Assembly: GCF_011250645.1 (NCBI RefSeq)
Contig: NZ_JAANNO010000011.1
Span: 49,042-113,041 of the forward strand
Source of the DNA: Motilibacter aurantiacus
Lineage (GTDB): Bacteria > Actinomycetota > Actinomycetes > Motilibacterales > Motilibacteraceae
Reading direction: 5' to 3'
DNA: 64,000 nucleotides
Position numbers and translations under genes: made by a program. The notes under the pieces are model-generated. The model was not told the origin of the DNA, searched no databases, and worked only from the letters and a program-made list of their open reading frames with translations. Shown here in pieces: positions 7,994 to 14,915 of the stretch (the stretch's first letter is position 1; every line of letters starts with the position of its first letter).

Positions 7994-8452
7994 ATGCGCA
8001 CCTCCCGCACTGACACCCCGACCGGCGCCGTCCTGACCCTGAGCGGTGAGGTCGCGACCACGGACACCCGGCAACTCGGGGCCGAGCTGGTCGACGCCTT
8101 CGACGCCGGCGGACAGGACCTGTTCCTGGACGCTCACGGCGTGACCGGGTTCGAGGACGAGGCGCTCGCCGCCCTCGTCGTCGGCCGAGCCCGGGCCAAG
8201 GCTGGACAGCACCGGCTGGTGATCCTCGACGTCGAGGACGGCCCCGTCGCGCAGAGCCTGCGCCGGACCGGCCTGCTCTTCCGCTTTCCCGTCTTCGCGG
8301 ACAGCGGAGCCGCAGCCGCCGGGCTGTCGGCGGACCGGGCGGCCGTGGCGCTACGAGCAGGCGTCTTCGGCCGCACGAGCCCGGACCTGCCCGCACCTTC
8401 CACCCCCCGAACCGGGCCCCCCGCAGCGCGGGCCGGGATGGAGACCTCATGA
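7994..8452 (+). CDS. STAS domain protein with acidic phospho-site
   Basis: This is a 152-aa protein with one STAS domain (residues about 10-100): GAVLTLSGEVATTDTRQLGA, DLFLDAHGVTGFEDEALAAL and RLVILDVEDGPVAQSLRRTG follow the anti-anti-sigma fold. Where antagonists carry D-S-S-G-L this protein reads E-D-E-A-L, so the phosphorylatable Ser is replaced by acidic residues. That would mimic a permanently phosphorylated state, or indicate a different partner role. The last 50 residues are Pro/Ala rich and probably disordered. It overlaps the next small gene by 4 bp and heads an operon with trehalose-6-phosphate synthase. Confidence 0.8.
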   Translation: MRTSRTDTPTGAVLTLSGEVATTDTRQLGAELVDAFDAGGQDLFLDAHGVTGFEDEALAALVVGRARAKAGQHRLVILDVEDGPVAQSLRRTGLLFRFPVFADSGAAAAGLSADRAAVALRAGVFGRTSPDLPAPSTPRTGPPAARAGMETS

Positions 8453-8622
8453 GCACCGCACAGCCCGCCGTCACCGTCCGCTCGCGGACGCCGTACGAGA
8501 AGCGCCTCGACCTGGCCACGGGCGCGCTGACCGCTCACTCGCAGCTGCCCGAGGACGAGGCGCGCGTGCTGGCGAAGCACGTCCTGCACGTCATCGACCG
8601 GCTTCCCGAGCGGATCCGGTGA
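8449..8622 (+). CDS. Small conserved-looking protein, 57 aa
   Basis: ATG at 8449 overlaps the STAS stop (ATGA). The product begins MSTAQPAVTVRSRTPYEKRL and continues with DLATGALTAHSQLPEDEARV to a charged end, HVIDRLPERIR. It looks like one compact all-helical unit. It resembles small actinobacterial proteins of the DUF6307 kind from memory, which I could not check. Coupling to the STAS gene and to otsA 13 bp downstream argues for a real gene. The function is unknown. Confidence 0.65.
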   Translation: MSTAQPAVTVRSRTPYEKRLDLATGALTAHSQLPEDEARVLAKHVLHVIDRLPERIR

Positions 8623-8635
8623 GCCTGCCCGTGGG

Positions 8636-10255
8636 GTGCCCGTCCCTCCGCGCGTCGTCCTGCTCGCCGGGCGGGTCCTGATCGGCGTCGGCCTGCTTGC
8701 CGAGCTCGACCGTGCCGGTGGTGCCGCCACCTCGCCGGCCGGGCCCGCCCCGCGAGCCGCCGAGCACTCCTCCGGCGGCCACGAGCTGGTGGTCGTCGCC
8801 AACCGGCTCCCGGTCGAGTGGGACTCGGCCTCGGGGTCGTGGCTGCGCAGCCCGGGAGGGCTGGTGTCGGCCATGGAGCCGGTGGTGCGAGCGGCCGATG
8901 CGGCCTGGGTCGGCTGGAGTGGCGGCGCCAGCGCAGCCGGCGCCGCCTCGCAGCCGGTCGCGGGCGACGGGTTGACGTTGGTCCCCGTGCCGTTGAGCGC
9001 GGACGAGATCGAGCAGTTCTACGAGGGCTTCAGCAACGGGACGTTGTGGCCGCTCTACCACGACGTGATCGCCCCTCCGCGCTTCCAGCGCAGCTGGTGG
9101 GAGTCGTACGTCGCGGTCAACGAGCGGTTCGCCGCGGCAGCGGCACGGGCGGCAGGGCCGTCGGCCACGGTGTGGGTGCACGACTACCAGCTGCAGCTGG
9201 TGCCCGCGCTGCTCCGCGAGCGGCGGCCCGACCTGCGCATCGGGTTCTTCAACCACATCCCCTTCCCCGGCTACGAGCTGTTCGCCCAGCTGCCCTGGCG
9301 CAGGGAGCTCGTGCTCGGGCTGCTCGGCGCCGACCTCGTCGGCTTCCAGCGCCAGGGTGATGCCACGAACTTCCTCCGCGCGTGTCGGCGTGCGGCCGGC
9401 CTGGCCACCAGGGGCTCCCTCGTGGAGGTCCCGGGGCAGGACGGCGATGCTCCTGGCCGGCGTGCCCGGGTTGCGGCGTACCCGATCTCGATCGACACGG
9501 CGGCCTTCTCGGCCCTTGCCCGCGACGGCGGCGTCGCCGAGCGGGCCAGGCGCGTGCGGTCGGACCTCTCCGACCCTCCTGTGGTCCTGCTCGGGGTGGA
9601 CCGGCTGGACTACACGAAGGGCATCGTGCACCGGTTGCTCGCCTATGAGGAGCTGCTGGACGAGAGGCGCATCGACCCCCGGGACTGCGTGCTGGTCCAG
9701 GTGGCGAGCCCTAGCCGCGATCGGGTGGACCAGTACCGGAAGCTCCGCGACGACGTCGAGGCGATCGTGGGCCGGATCAACGGCAACCACGGCAGCCTGG
9801 AGCGCCCGGCCGTGCACTACCTGCACCGTGCTTATCCGCGGGAGGAGATGGCCGCGCTGTACCTGGTGGGCGACGTGATGCTGGTGACGTCCCTGCGCGA
9901 CGGGATGAACCTGGTGGCCAAGGAGTACGTCGCCTGCCGCAACGACGAGACCGGCGCCCTCGTGCTCAGCGAGTTCACGGGCGCCGCCGACGAGCTCGGC
10001 AGCGCGTTCCTGGTCAACCCGCACGACGTCGAGGGGCTGAAGGAGGCTGTGCTGCGGGCCGTCGACGTCTCCCCCCGGGAGGCGAGGCGTCGCATGCGCT
10101 CCATGCGCAAGCGGGTGCGTGTGTTCGACGTCGCGGCCTGGGCCGCAGCGTTCCTCGCGGCCCTGGAGTCGACCCCCGCGGGCACCACGCCGTCCCCGCG
10201 CGGCGGTGGGACCGAGCAGGCCTCGACGGCGTCTCGGGAAGGGAACGGCAGATGA
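8636..10255 (+). CDS. otsA: Trehalose-6-phosphate synthase
   Basis: This GT20 glycosyltransferase makes trehalose-6-phosphate from UDP- or GDP-glucose and glucose-6-phosphate, and is important in osmotic and desiccation tolerance. Hallmarks in order are ELVVVANRLPVEW, SPGGLVSAMEPV, WVGWSGG, VWVHDYQLQLVPALLR, IGFFNHIPFPGYELF, GVDRLDYTKGI, and TSLRDGMNLVAKEYVACR with EFTGAADEL. The 539-aa length includes about 48 extra N-terminal residues before the usual beginning. The GTG at 8636 is the only ATG/GTG/TTG upstream in this frame, so the extension is either real or translation uses a rare start. No trehalose phosphatase follows. A 66-aa gene overlaps the stop instead. Confidence 0.93.
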   Translation: MPVPPRVVLLAGRVLIGVGLLAELDRAGGAATSPAGPAPRAAEHSSGGHELVVVANRLPVEWDSASGSWLRSPGGLVSAMEPVVRAADAAWVGWSGGASAAGAASQPVAGDGLTLVPVPLSADEIEQFYEGFSNGTLWPLYHDVIAPPRFQRSWWESYVAVNERFAAAAARAAGPSATVWVHDYQLQLVPALLRERRPDLRIGFFNHIPFPGYELFAQLPWRRELVLGLLGADLVGFQRQGDATNFLRACRRAAGLATRGSLVEVPGQDGDAPGRRARVAAYPISIDTAAFSALARDGGVAERARRVRSDLSDPPVVLLGVDRLDYTKGIVHRLLAYEELLDERRIDPRDCVLVQVASPSRDRVDQYRKLRDDVEAIVGRINGNHGSLERPAVHYLHRAYPREEMAALYLVGDVMLVTSLRDGMNLVAKEYVACRNDETGALVLSEFTGAADELGSAFLVNPHDVEGLKEAVLRAVDVSPREARRRMRSMRKRVRVFDVAAWAAAFLAALESTPAGTTPSPRGGGTEQASTASREGNGR

Positions 10256-10452
10256 AGCTCCTGCACAGCTCGGACAGCGGGGACGGCTCCACGCGTGCCG
10301 CAGCCGGTGACAGCGGCGCCGCCACGGGCCCCGCGGCGGCGAAGAGCACGCCGGGCGTGCGGCCGGCCCCGCATCGGACGTGCCAGTACGGCCACGGTGT
10401 GGGCGAGGACGGGAAGAGCTGCCCCCAGGGGCACCTCGTCCTGCCCCTCTGA
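10252..10452 (+). CDS. Small Cys/His-motif protein coupled to otsA
   Basis: ATG overlaps the otsA stop (ATGA). The 66-aa product is low-complexity Ala/Gly/Ser for about 40 residues, then ends with CQYGHGVGEDGKSCPQGH and LVLPL. Two C-x3-H style pairs (CQYGH, CPQGH) could form a small zinc knuckle. The family is not recognised. Translational coupling to otsA and the ordered Cys/His tail support it being real. A tandem repeat begins exactly at its stop codon. Confidence 0.5.
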   Translation: MKLLHSSDSGDGSTRAAAGDSGAATGPAAAKSTPGVRPAPHRTCQYGHGVGEDGKSCPQGHLVLPL

Positions 10453-10504
10453 CGAGGGGCCGACGAGGGGCCGACGAGGGGCCGACGAGGGCCGACGAGG
10501 GGCG
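10451..10504. repeat. 11-bp tandem repeat, about five units
   Basis: GACGAGGGGCC repeats at 10451, 10462 and 10473, then a 10-bp variant lacking one G at 10484, then a partial unit at 10494. It fills the whole gap between two convergent genes and its first unit contains the stop codon of the upstream small gene. It is a minisatellite-like array with no spacers, so it is not CRISPR. Confidence 0.85.
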
Positions 10505-10511
10505 GCGGTCG

Positions 10512-11219
10512 TCAGGCGAGCGCGGCCCGGGCCACCTTCAGGTCGGCGACGAGCCCGGCGTACGCCTCCTCGCGCGCCTGCTCCGGGTCGCTGGAGCCGG
10601 TCCCCGCCCGCAGCACGGCCGACGGGTGGATCGTGGCCATGAGGAAGCCGTTCTGCACCGCGCCGGCGTCGGTCTCGTCGGCGACCAGGCGCGGGAACAG
10701 CTGCCCGCGCGACTTGGTGACCCGGAACGAGGGGCCGAGCAGTGCCTTGGCCGCGGTGGCGCCGAGGCAGACGACGACCTCGGGGTCGACGATCGCGAGC
10801 TCAGCGGCGAGCCATGGGCGGCAGGCCTCGATGTGCACGCGGTCCGGACTCTGGTGGATGCGCCGCTTGCCGGGGGCGGACTGGGTGAACCGGAAGTGCT
10901 TGACGGCGTTGGAGACGTAGACCTCGTCGCGGTCGATGCCCGCCTCCGTCAGAGCGCGGTCGAGCAGCTGACCCGCGGGGCCGACGAACGGCTTGCCCTG
11001 CCTGTCCTCCTGGTCGCCGGGCTGCTCCCCGACGAGGGCGATGCGCGCCGTCGGCTCACCTGCCGAGAACACAACCTGGGTTGCGGGCTCCCACAGCTCG
11101 CACCCTCGGCACGCCGGCGCGGCCTCCCGCAGCCCGTCGAGCCCCACGCCCGGCGGCACCCACTGCTGTGCGCCCGGTCGATCGACCTGCCCGTCCGTCG
11201 CCTGCGCCCGCGTGGTCAC
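10512..11219 (-). CDS. udgX: UdgX-type uracil-DNA binding glycosylase
   Basis: This is a 235-aa uracil-DNA glycosylase of the UdgX class, which excises uracil and becomes covalently trapped on the DNA. Motif A GEQPGDQEDRQGKPFVGPAG and the diagnostic loop KRRIHQ (with the reactive His) are both present, in the context NAVKHFRFTQSAPGKRRIHQ. The distal motif is HPSAVLRA. Cysteines CRGC near the N-terminus plus EACRPWL and VVCLGA supply the four [4Fe-4S] ligands. The GTG at 11219 overlaps the preceding gene's stop by 4 bp. It is the third gene of an overlapping operon with a ParA-like ATPase. Confidence 0.93.
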   Translation of the reverse strand: MTTRAQATDGQVDRPGAQQWVPPGVGLDGLREAAPACRGCELWEPATQVVFSAGEPTARIALVGEQPGDQEDRQGKPFVGPAGQLLDRALTEAGIDRDEVYVSNAVKHFRFTQSAPGKRRIHQSPDRVHIEACRPWLAAELAIVDPEVVVCLGATAAKALLGPSFRVTKSRGQLFPRLVADETDAGAVQNGFLMATIHPSAVLRAGTGSSDPEQAREEAYAGLVADLKVARAALA

Positions 11220-11512
11220 TGCTGCAGCCAACTCCTCACGAGGTGGTACGCCGCGTCCTCCGCCGTGTACCCGGCCGCCTCGGCGCGAACCCGCAGCGCC
11301 TTTCGCGTCGAGCGCGGCATCCGCACCCGCAGCTCCACGATCTCCTCGTCGCGGCGCGACGACGGCGGCGCCGGGTCCGCGGTCGGGCGGTCGTGGCGGG
11401 TGTCCCGCGCCGCCGGAAGCCGGGCGGGGAACGGGGCCAGCCGGGCGGGCGCGGGTCGTGCCGAGCCGTCGGTGCCCCTGCTGAGGGCGGGCCGGGGCGG
11501 GGGAGGGGTCAT
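11216..11512 (-). CDS. Small ribbon-helix-helix-like protein
   Basis: This 98-aa protein has a disordered Pro/Arg-rich N-terminus and a folded C-terminal half. The fold reads EIVELRVRMPRSTRKALRVR, then AEAAGYTAEDAAYHLVRSWL. A strand followed by two helices is the RHH/MetJ-Arc pattern of small DNA-binding proteins such as ParB- or CopG-like partners. ATG at 11512 overlaps the ATPase stop (ATGA) and the UdgX start overlaps its own stop. Sitting next to a ParA-type ATPase, it could be the DNA-binding partner, but this is inference. Confidence 0.7.
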   Translation of the reverse strand: MTPPPPRPALSRGTDGSARPAPARLAPFPARLPAARDTRHDRPTADPAPPSSRRDEEIVELRVRMPRSTRKALRVRAEAAGYTAEDAAYHLVRSWLQQ

Positions 11513-13233
11513 CGGCGGCCCTTCTTGGCGGGCTTGGCGCGTACGTCGTGGCCGGCGCGCTGCTCGAGCGGCCCGGCCCCGGTGGGCAGTGCGAGCAGAT
11601 GGTCGAGGTAGGAGTCGAAGGCCTGCGCGACCGCACGGCCGCCGGGGGTGCACAGCGCGTGCACCGAGACGTACGCGCCGGCGGCCTGCTGCACGGCGGT
11701 GCGGTCCGGCACCGGCGGCGACAGCACCAGCTGCGGGTACGCGGCGGCGAGCTCACGCAGCCGGTACGCGTGCTCGGCCGAGCGGGGGCGTACCCGGTTG
11801 ACCACGATCCCCGCGGCGCGCAGCCCGAGGTTCGCGGACTTGCGCACGTCCTCGACGGCGGCCAGGGCCTGCGCGGCGCCGTGCAGGGCGAAGAGCGTCG
11901 GCTCGGTGACCACCAGCGCGTGGGTGGCCGCGGCCAGCCCGGCGGAGGTCAGCGGGCCGAGGGTCGGCGGGCAGTCGAGCAGCACGAGGGGCCATTCGTC
12001 GAGGCCCTGCATGGCGGTGCGTAGCCGCAGGTCCCCCCTCGGGCCGGGGGCGGGGCCGTTCTCGATGCCGCGCAGCCCGGGCTCGGAGGCCACCACCCCG
12101 ACCTCGTCCCCCCAACCGCTGGGCGCGACCGCCGCGGCCAGGGCCCCGGACCTCGGAGCCGCGAGCACGTCCGCGACGGTCCGGCCGCCGGCGGGCGGGT
12201 CGAGCACGGTCGTCGCGTTCCCCTGCGGGTCGAGGTCGACCACGAGCGCTCGCACGCCGCGGGCGGCGGCGGCGCCGCCGAGGCCGAGCGTCACGCTGGT
12301 CTTGCCGACGCCGCCCTTGAGGCTGACGACAGCGACGACCGGCACCTCGCGGACTCTAGCCGCGCGGCCGGTTCGCGGCCCGGCTGCCGCGCCGGGGGCG
12401 GCCAGGTCAGTCCCACCAGAAGTACCAGGAGTACGGGCCGACCTGCTGCTGGGCGAGGACCGCGAGGCGTTCTTCTCGGCGTCGACGGCGTCGATGCAGT
12501 ACTCGTAGTGCTCGCGTGCCACCTCCAGCGCCTGGGCAGGGTCGGTCGGCGGCCGCTCGACGAGCAGCTCCAGCACCTGCCCGTTCGTCAGGCTGACCAG
12601 CTGGGCTCCGAAGCGGTCGTGCCGGTCGTGGAGCGTCACGACGTGGTCGAACGGCTCCATGCCGAAGCTGAGCCCGCCCAGGTACCCCAGCACCGCCGGA
12701 ACCTGCCAGCCGTGCTCGGCCGGCACGAGGGCGACCAGCCCGGTCGTGGAGAGCGCCTGGAACGCCGCCGGCCGCGCGTCCAGCTGCTCGGGCACGCGCG
12801 AGTCCTCGTCGGCGCCGTACTCGACCTCGTGCTCGTCGCCGGCCTGTGCCGCGGAGCGCTCGGCCGGGACGTCGAGCAGGTCCTGGCGGGCGAGCGAGGA
12901 CGTGCGGGCGGCCTCGGCGGCGTCGTCGTACCTGCGCTCGATGCCGTGGGGGAGCGCTGCGCAGAGATCGGCGATGTGCTCGTCGACGAGCACCGGCCAG
13001 TGTCCGGTGGACGGGTGCGCGTCCCGCAGCCGCTCCCACCACGGCAGGAGCTCGTCCGGCGCGGCGGCGAAGGCGAGGACCCGCTTGCCCGACTGCGTCG
13101 TCCCGAGCAGCCGCAGCTCCGGCAGGTCGAGCCCCGCGAGCGCTGGCGGCGCGAAGACGGGCCGGGCAGGTACGCCACGGCGCCCGCCGTCGTCGCTCCG
13201 GCCTCCGCCGGTCAGCCGCTTGAGCCAGCTCAC
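11509..13233 (-). CDS. DUF4253 domain fused by frameshift to ParA-family ATPase
   Basis: As read, one 574-aa frame runs from GTG 13233 to 11509. Residues about 1-260 form a DUF4253 domain (LPWWERLRDAHPSTGHWPVL, then GLVALVPAEHGWQVPAVLGY). Residues about 297-574 form a ParA/MinD ATPase with the deviant Walker A VSLKGGVGKTSVTLG, DLDPQGNATT and LLDCPPTLGPLTSAG. The proper end of DUF4253, QVGPYSWYFWWD and stop at 12407, lies in a neighbouring frame. Inserting one base at about 12466 restores it. The ATPase would then start at GTG 12345 (278 aa). The fusion is therefore a recent indel, a sequencing error or a true recoding event. Its overlap with the RHH and UdgX genes defines an operon. Confidence 0.75.
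   Translation of the reverse strand: MSWLKRLTGGGRSDDGGRRGVPARPVFAPPALAGLDLPELRLLGTTQSGKRVLAFAAAPDELLPWWERLRDAHPSTGHWPVLVDEHIADLCAALPHGIERRYDDAAEAARTSSLARQDLLDVPAERSAAQAGDEHEVEYGADEDSRVPEQLDARPAAFQALSTTGLVALVPAEHGWQVPAVLGYLGGLSFGMEPFDHVVTLHDRHDRFGAQLVSLTNGQVLELLVERPPTDPAQALEVAREHYEYCIDAVDAEKNASRSSPSSRSARTPGTSGGTDLAAPGAAAGPRTGRAARVREVPVVAVVSLKGGVGKTSVTLGLGGAAAARGVRALVVDLDPQGNATTVLDPPAGGRTVADVLAAPRSGALAAAVAPSGWGDEVGVVASEPGLRGIENGPAPGPRGDLRLRTAMQGLDEWPLVLLDCPPTLGPLTSAGLAAATHALVVTEPTLFALHGAAQALAAVEDVRKSANLGLRAAGIVVNRVRPRSAEHAYRLRELAAAYPQLVLSPPVPDRTAVQQAAGAYVSVHALCTPGGRAVAQAFDSYLDHLLALPTGAGPLEQRAGHDVRAKPAKKGRR
12460..12471 (-). other. Apparent one-base frameshift joining two genes
   Basis: On the minus strand AACGCCTCGCGG keeps the fused frame open. 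With one more C (GCCC) the reading becomes N-A-L-A-V-L-A-Q-Q-Q and ends in the family-typical SWYFWWD stop at 12407. The residues encoded downstream in the fused frame (SRSSPSSRSARTPGTSGGTD) look like out-of-frame sequence. Confidence 0.7.
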
Positions 13234-13290
13234 CGCGCGATCATGGCGCAGCGGCGACCACCCGGTCACCCGTCGTCCACAGGCAGCACG

Positions 13291-14742
13291 TCACCGGTCG
13301 TCCCCCCAGCCGCCGCCACCGACGTCCCCGCCACCGAGGTCGCCGCCCCAGCCGCCTCCACCGGCGTCGCCTCCGTCCCACGAGCCACCGTCCCACGAGC
13401 CACCGCCCCACGAGCCGCCGCCGGCGTCGCCCCAGCCACCGCCCTCGCGGTCGTCGTAACGGTCGGCCGCGTCGTCGTACCCCTCGGCGTAGCCGCTCTC
13501 GTAGCCGCCGCCGTAGGGCATCCCGAACCCGATCCCCGGGCTGGTCAGCACGCTGCCGAGCACCAGGCCGCTGAGGAAGCCGCCGCCGCCCCAGCCGCCG
13601 TAGTAGCCGCCCGTGTAGGGGGAGTAGGCCGCCGGGGCCGACCAGTACGGGGTGGGCGCGCCGCGCACGAGGACGGTGCGCGAGTCCGGCTCCTCCCCGC
13701 GCGCCAGCCGCTCCGCGTCCAGCTCGCACACGGGGACGGTGCGGGGGGCGCCGCCGTCGGGGGACCACTCGACCTCCGTGACGGAGGGCCCGTGCCGGGG
13801 GTTGAAGAAGCACGGCGGGCGACGCTCCGGAACCAGTCGGCCGGCCAGCCGGGCGCGGACGCACTCCATGCGCCACCGGCCCTCCTCGAGGTGCTCGCTG
13901 ACCGCGGCCAGGTCCTCCGGGCCCTGGGCCGCCTCCAGCGCGGCCTTGGACCGGTCGTACGCGTCGAGGGCCCCGCGGTAGTCGCGCGTGGTCGCCTCGT
14001 CGGCCGCCCGGCCGATGTCGAGCCCGGCGATGTCCTCGCCGAGCGCGGTGACGTCCTCCTCGGCCGCCGAGCGCACCTCGGCCAGCTGCGCTGCCTCCCG
14101 CTTGCCGCGCTGCCGCCGTGACCAGAGCAGCGCGCCTCCGCCGGCCACGACGAGCAGGCCGAGCACGGCCAGCAGCCCGCCGCCCCCGCCGCCTCCCGTG
14201 CCCGTCCGCGGTGCCCCGACGTCCGTGCCGCTGGCGCCGGAGCGCCGTACGTCGGGGTCGGAGACGGCGGTGACCCAGGCCGAGACCGCCGCGCCCGGGT
14301 CGCCCTGGTGCTCGCGCAGCGCCCGGTCCGCGAGAGCGCCGGCCGGGACGGCCGGGTCGGTGGATCGGGCGAAGAACCCGGCCGGGGTGGCGACCGCGTA
14401 GACCCCGGGGCGCCCGACGCCGTTGCCCAGCTGGGTGACGGCCGCCCGGGCGTTCACCTCTGAGCGCTCGGGGAGCACCGCCAGGAAGATCGGCGTGTCC
14501 GAGCCCTCCACCTGGGACTCGATCCGCCGCAGGTCGCCGGCGCTGATCGGGCCGTCGGCCGCGCCCTGGTCGACGTAGACGCCCGGACCGGAGCGCAGTT
14601 CCCGTACGGCGTCGTCGACGTCGGCGAGCGCGGCGGGTGCCCAGCCCACCACGGCCATGACGAGCGCCACGGCGAGCACCGCGGCTCGTGACAGCGGGGC
14701 GAGCCGACGGTGCCGCCTCGCCCTGGGTAGCCGGCCCACCAT
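13291..14742 (-). CDS. Secreted/membrane protein with TPM-like domain and Gly-rich tail
   Basis: This is a 483-aa protein with an N-terminal signal sequence (LSRAAVLAVALVMAVVGWAP, then AALADVDDAV) and an extracytoplasmic alpha/beta domain (residues about 45-190: ISAGDLRRIESQVEGSDTPI, FLAVLPERSEV). A membrane span LLAVLGLLVVAGGGALLW follows, then a cytoplasmic coiled region, then a Gly/Trp/Asp-rich tail with GGSWDGG repeats. The layout resembles TPM-domain membrane proteins, but I did not recognise an exact family. ATG at 14742 follows a strong GGAGGTGGGC. Two 15-bp direct repeats 21 bp apart lie just upstream. Confidence 0.75.
   Translation of the reverse strand: MVGRLPRARRHRRLAPLSRAAVLAVALVMAVVGWAPAALADVDDAVRELRSGPGVYVDQGAADGPISAGDLRRIESQVEGSDTPIFLAVLPERSEVNARAAVTQLGNGVGRPGVYAVATPAGFFARSTDPAVPAGALADRALREHQGDPGAAVSAWVTAVSDPDVRRSGASGTDVGAPRTGTGGGGGGGLLAVLGLLVVAGGGALLWSRRQRGKREAAQLAEVRSAAEEDVTALGEDIAGLDIGRAADEATTRDYRGALDAYDRSKAALEAAQGPEDLAAVSEHLEEGRWRMECVRARLAGRLVPERRPPCFFNPRHGPSVTEVEWSPDGGAPRTVPVCELDAERLARGEEPDSRTVLVRGAPTPYWSAPAAYSPYTGGYYGGWGGGGFLSGLVLGSVLTSPGIGFGMPYGGGYESGYAEGYDDAADRYDDREGGGWGDAGGGSWGGGSWDGGSWDGGDAGGGGWGGDLGGGDVGGGGWGDDR
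13376..13420. repeat. 15-bp coding tandem repeat (Gly-rich tail)
   Basis: The unit TCCCACGAGCCACCG occurs at 13376, 13391 and, with two changes, 13406. It encodes the repeated Gly-Gly-Ser-Trp-(Gly/Asp) pentapeptides of the membrane protein tail on the minus strand, so it is explained by coding repeats. Confidence 0.8.
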
Positions 14743-14797
14743 GCCCACCTCCGCTCGCGGACGGGAGAAGGAGCCTCCCGTCGTCGCCGGGCCTGCA

Positions 14798-14833
14798 TAC
14801 CCCTGTGGGCGGTGCCGGTACCCCTGCGGACGG
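14798..14833. promoter_or_regulatory. Paired direct repeats, operator-like
   Basis: TACCCCTGTGGGCGG (14798) and TACCCCTGCGGACGG (14819) match at 13 of 15 positions and are exactly 21 bp apart, which is two helical turns. They sit 56-91 bp upstream of the Gly-rich membrane protein start. The spacing suggests two protein molecules bound on one DNA face. The regulator is unknown. Confidence 0.45.
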
Positions 14834-14915
14834 GGAGGGCGGTGGGAACGCCGACGGGGGCGGCGGGGCGACCTGCGCCCCACCACCCCCGCACGAGCCA
14901 TGGCCCCGCTGCCCG

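Noticed and set aside
10451..10504. CRISPR-like repeat cluster
   Set aside because: Units are 11 bp and directly adjacent with no spacers and no cas genes.
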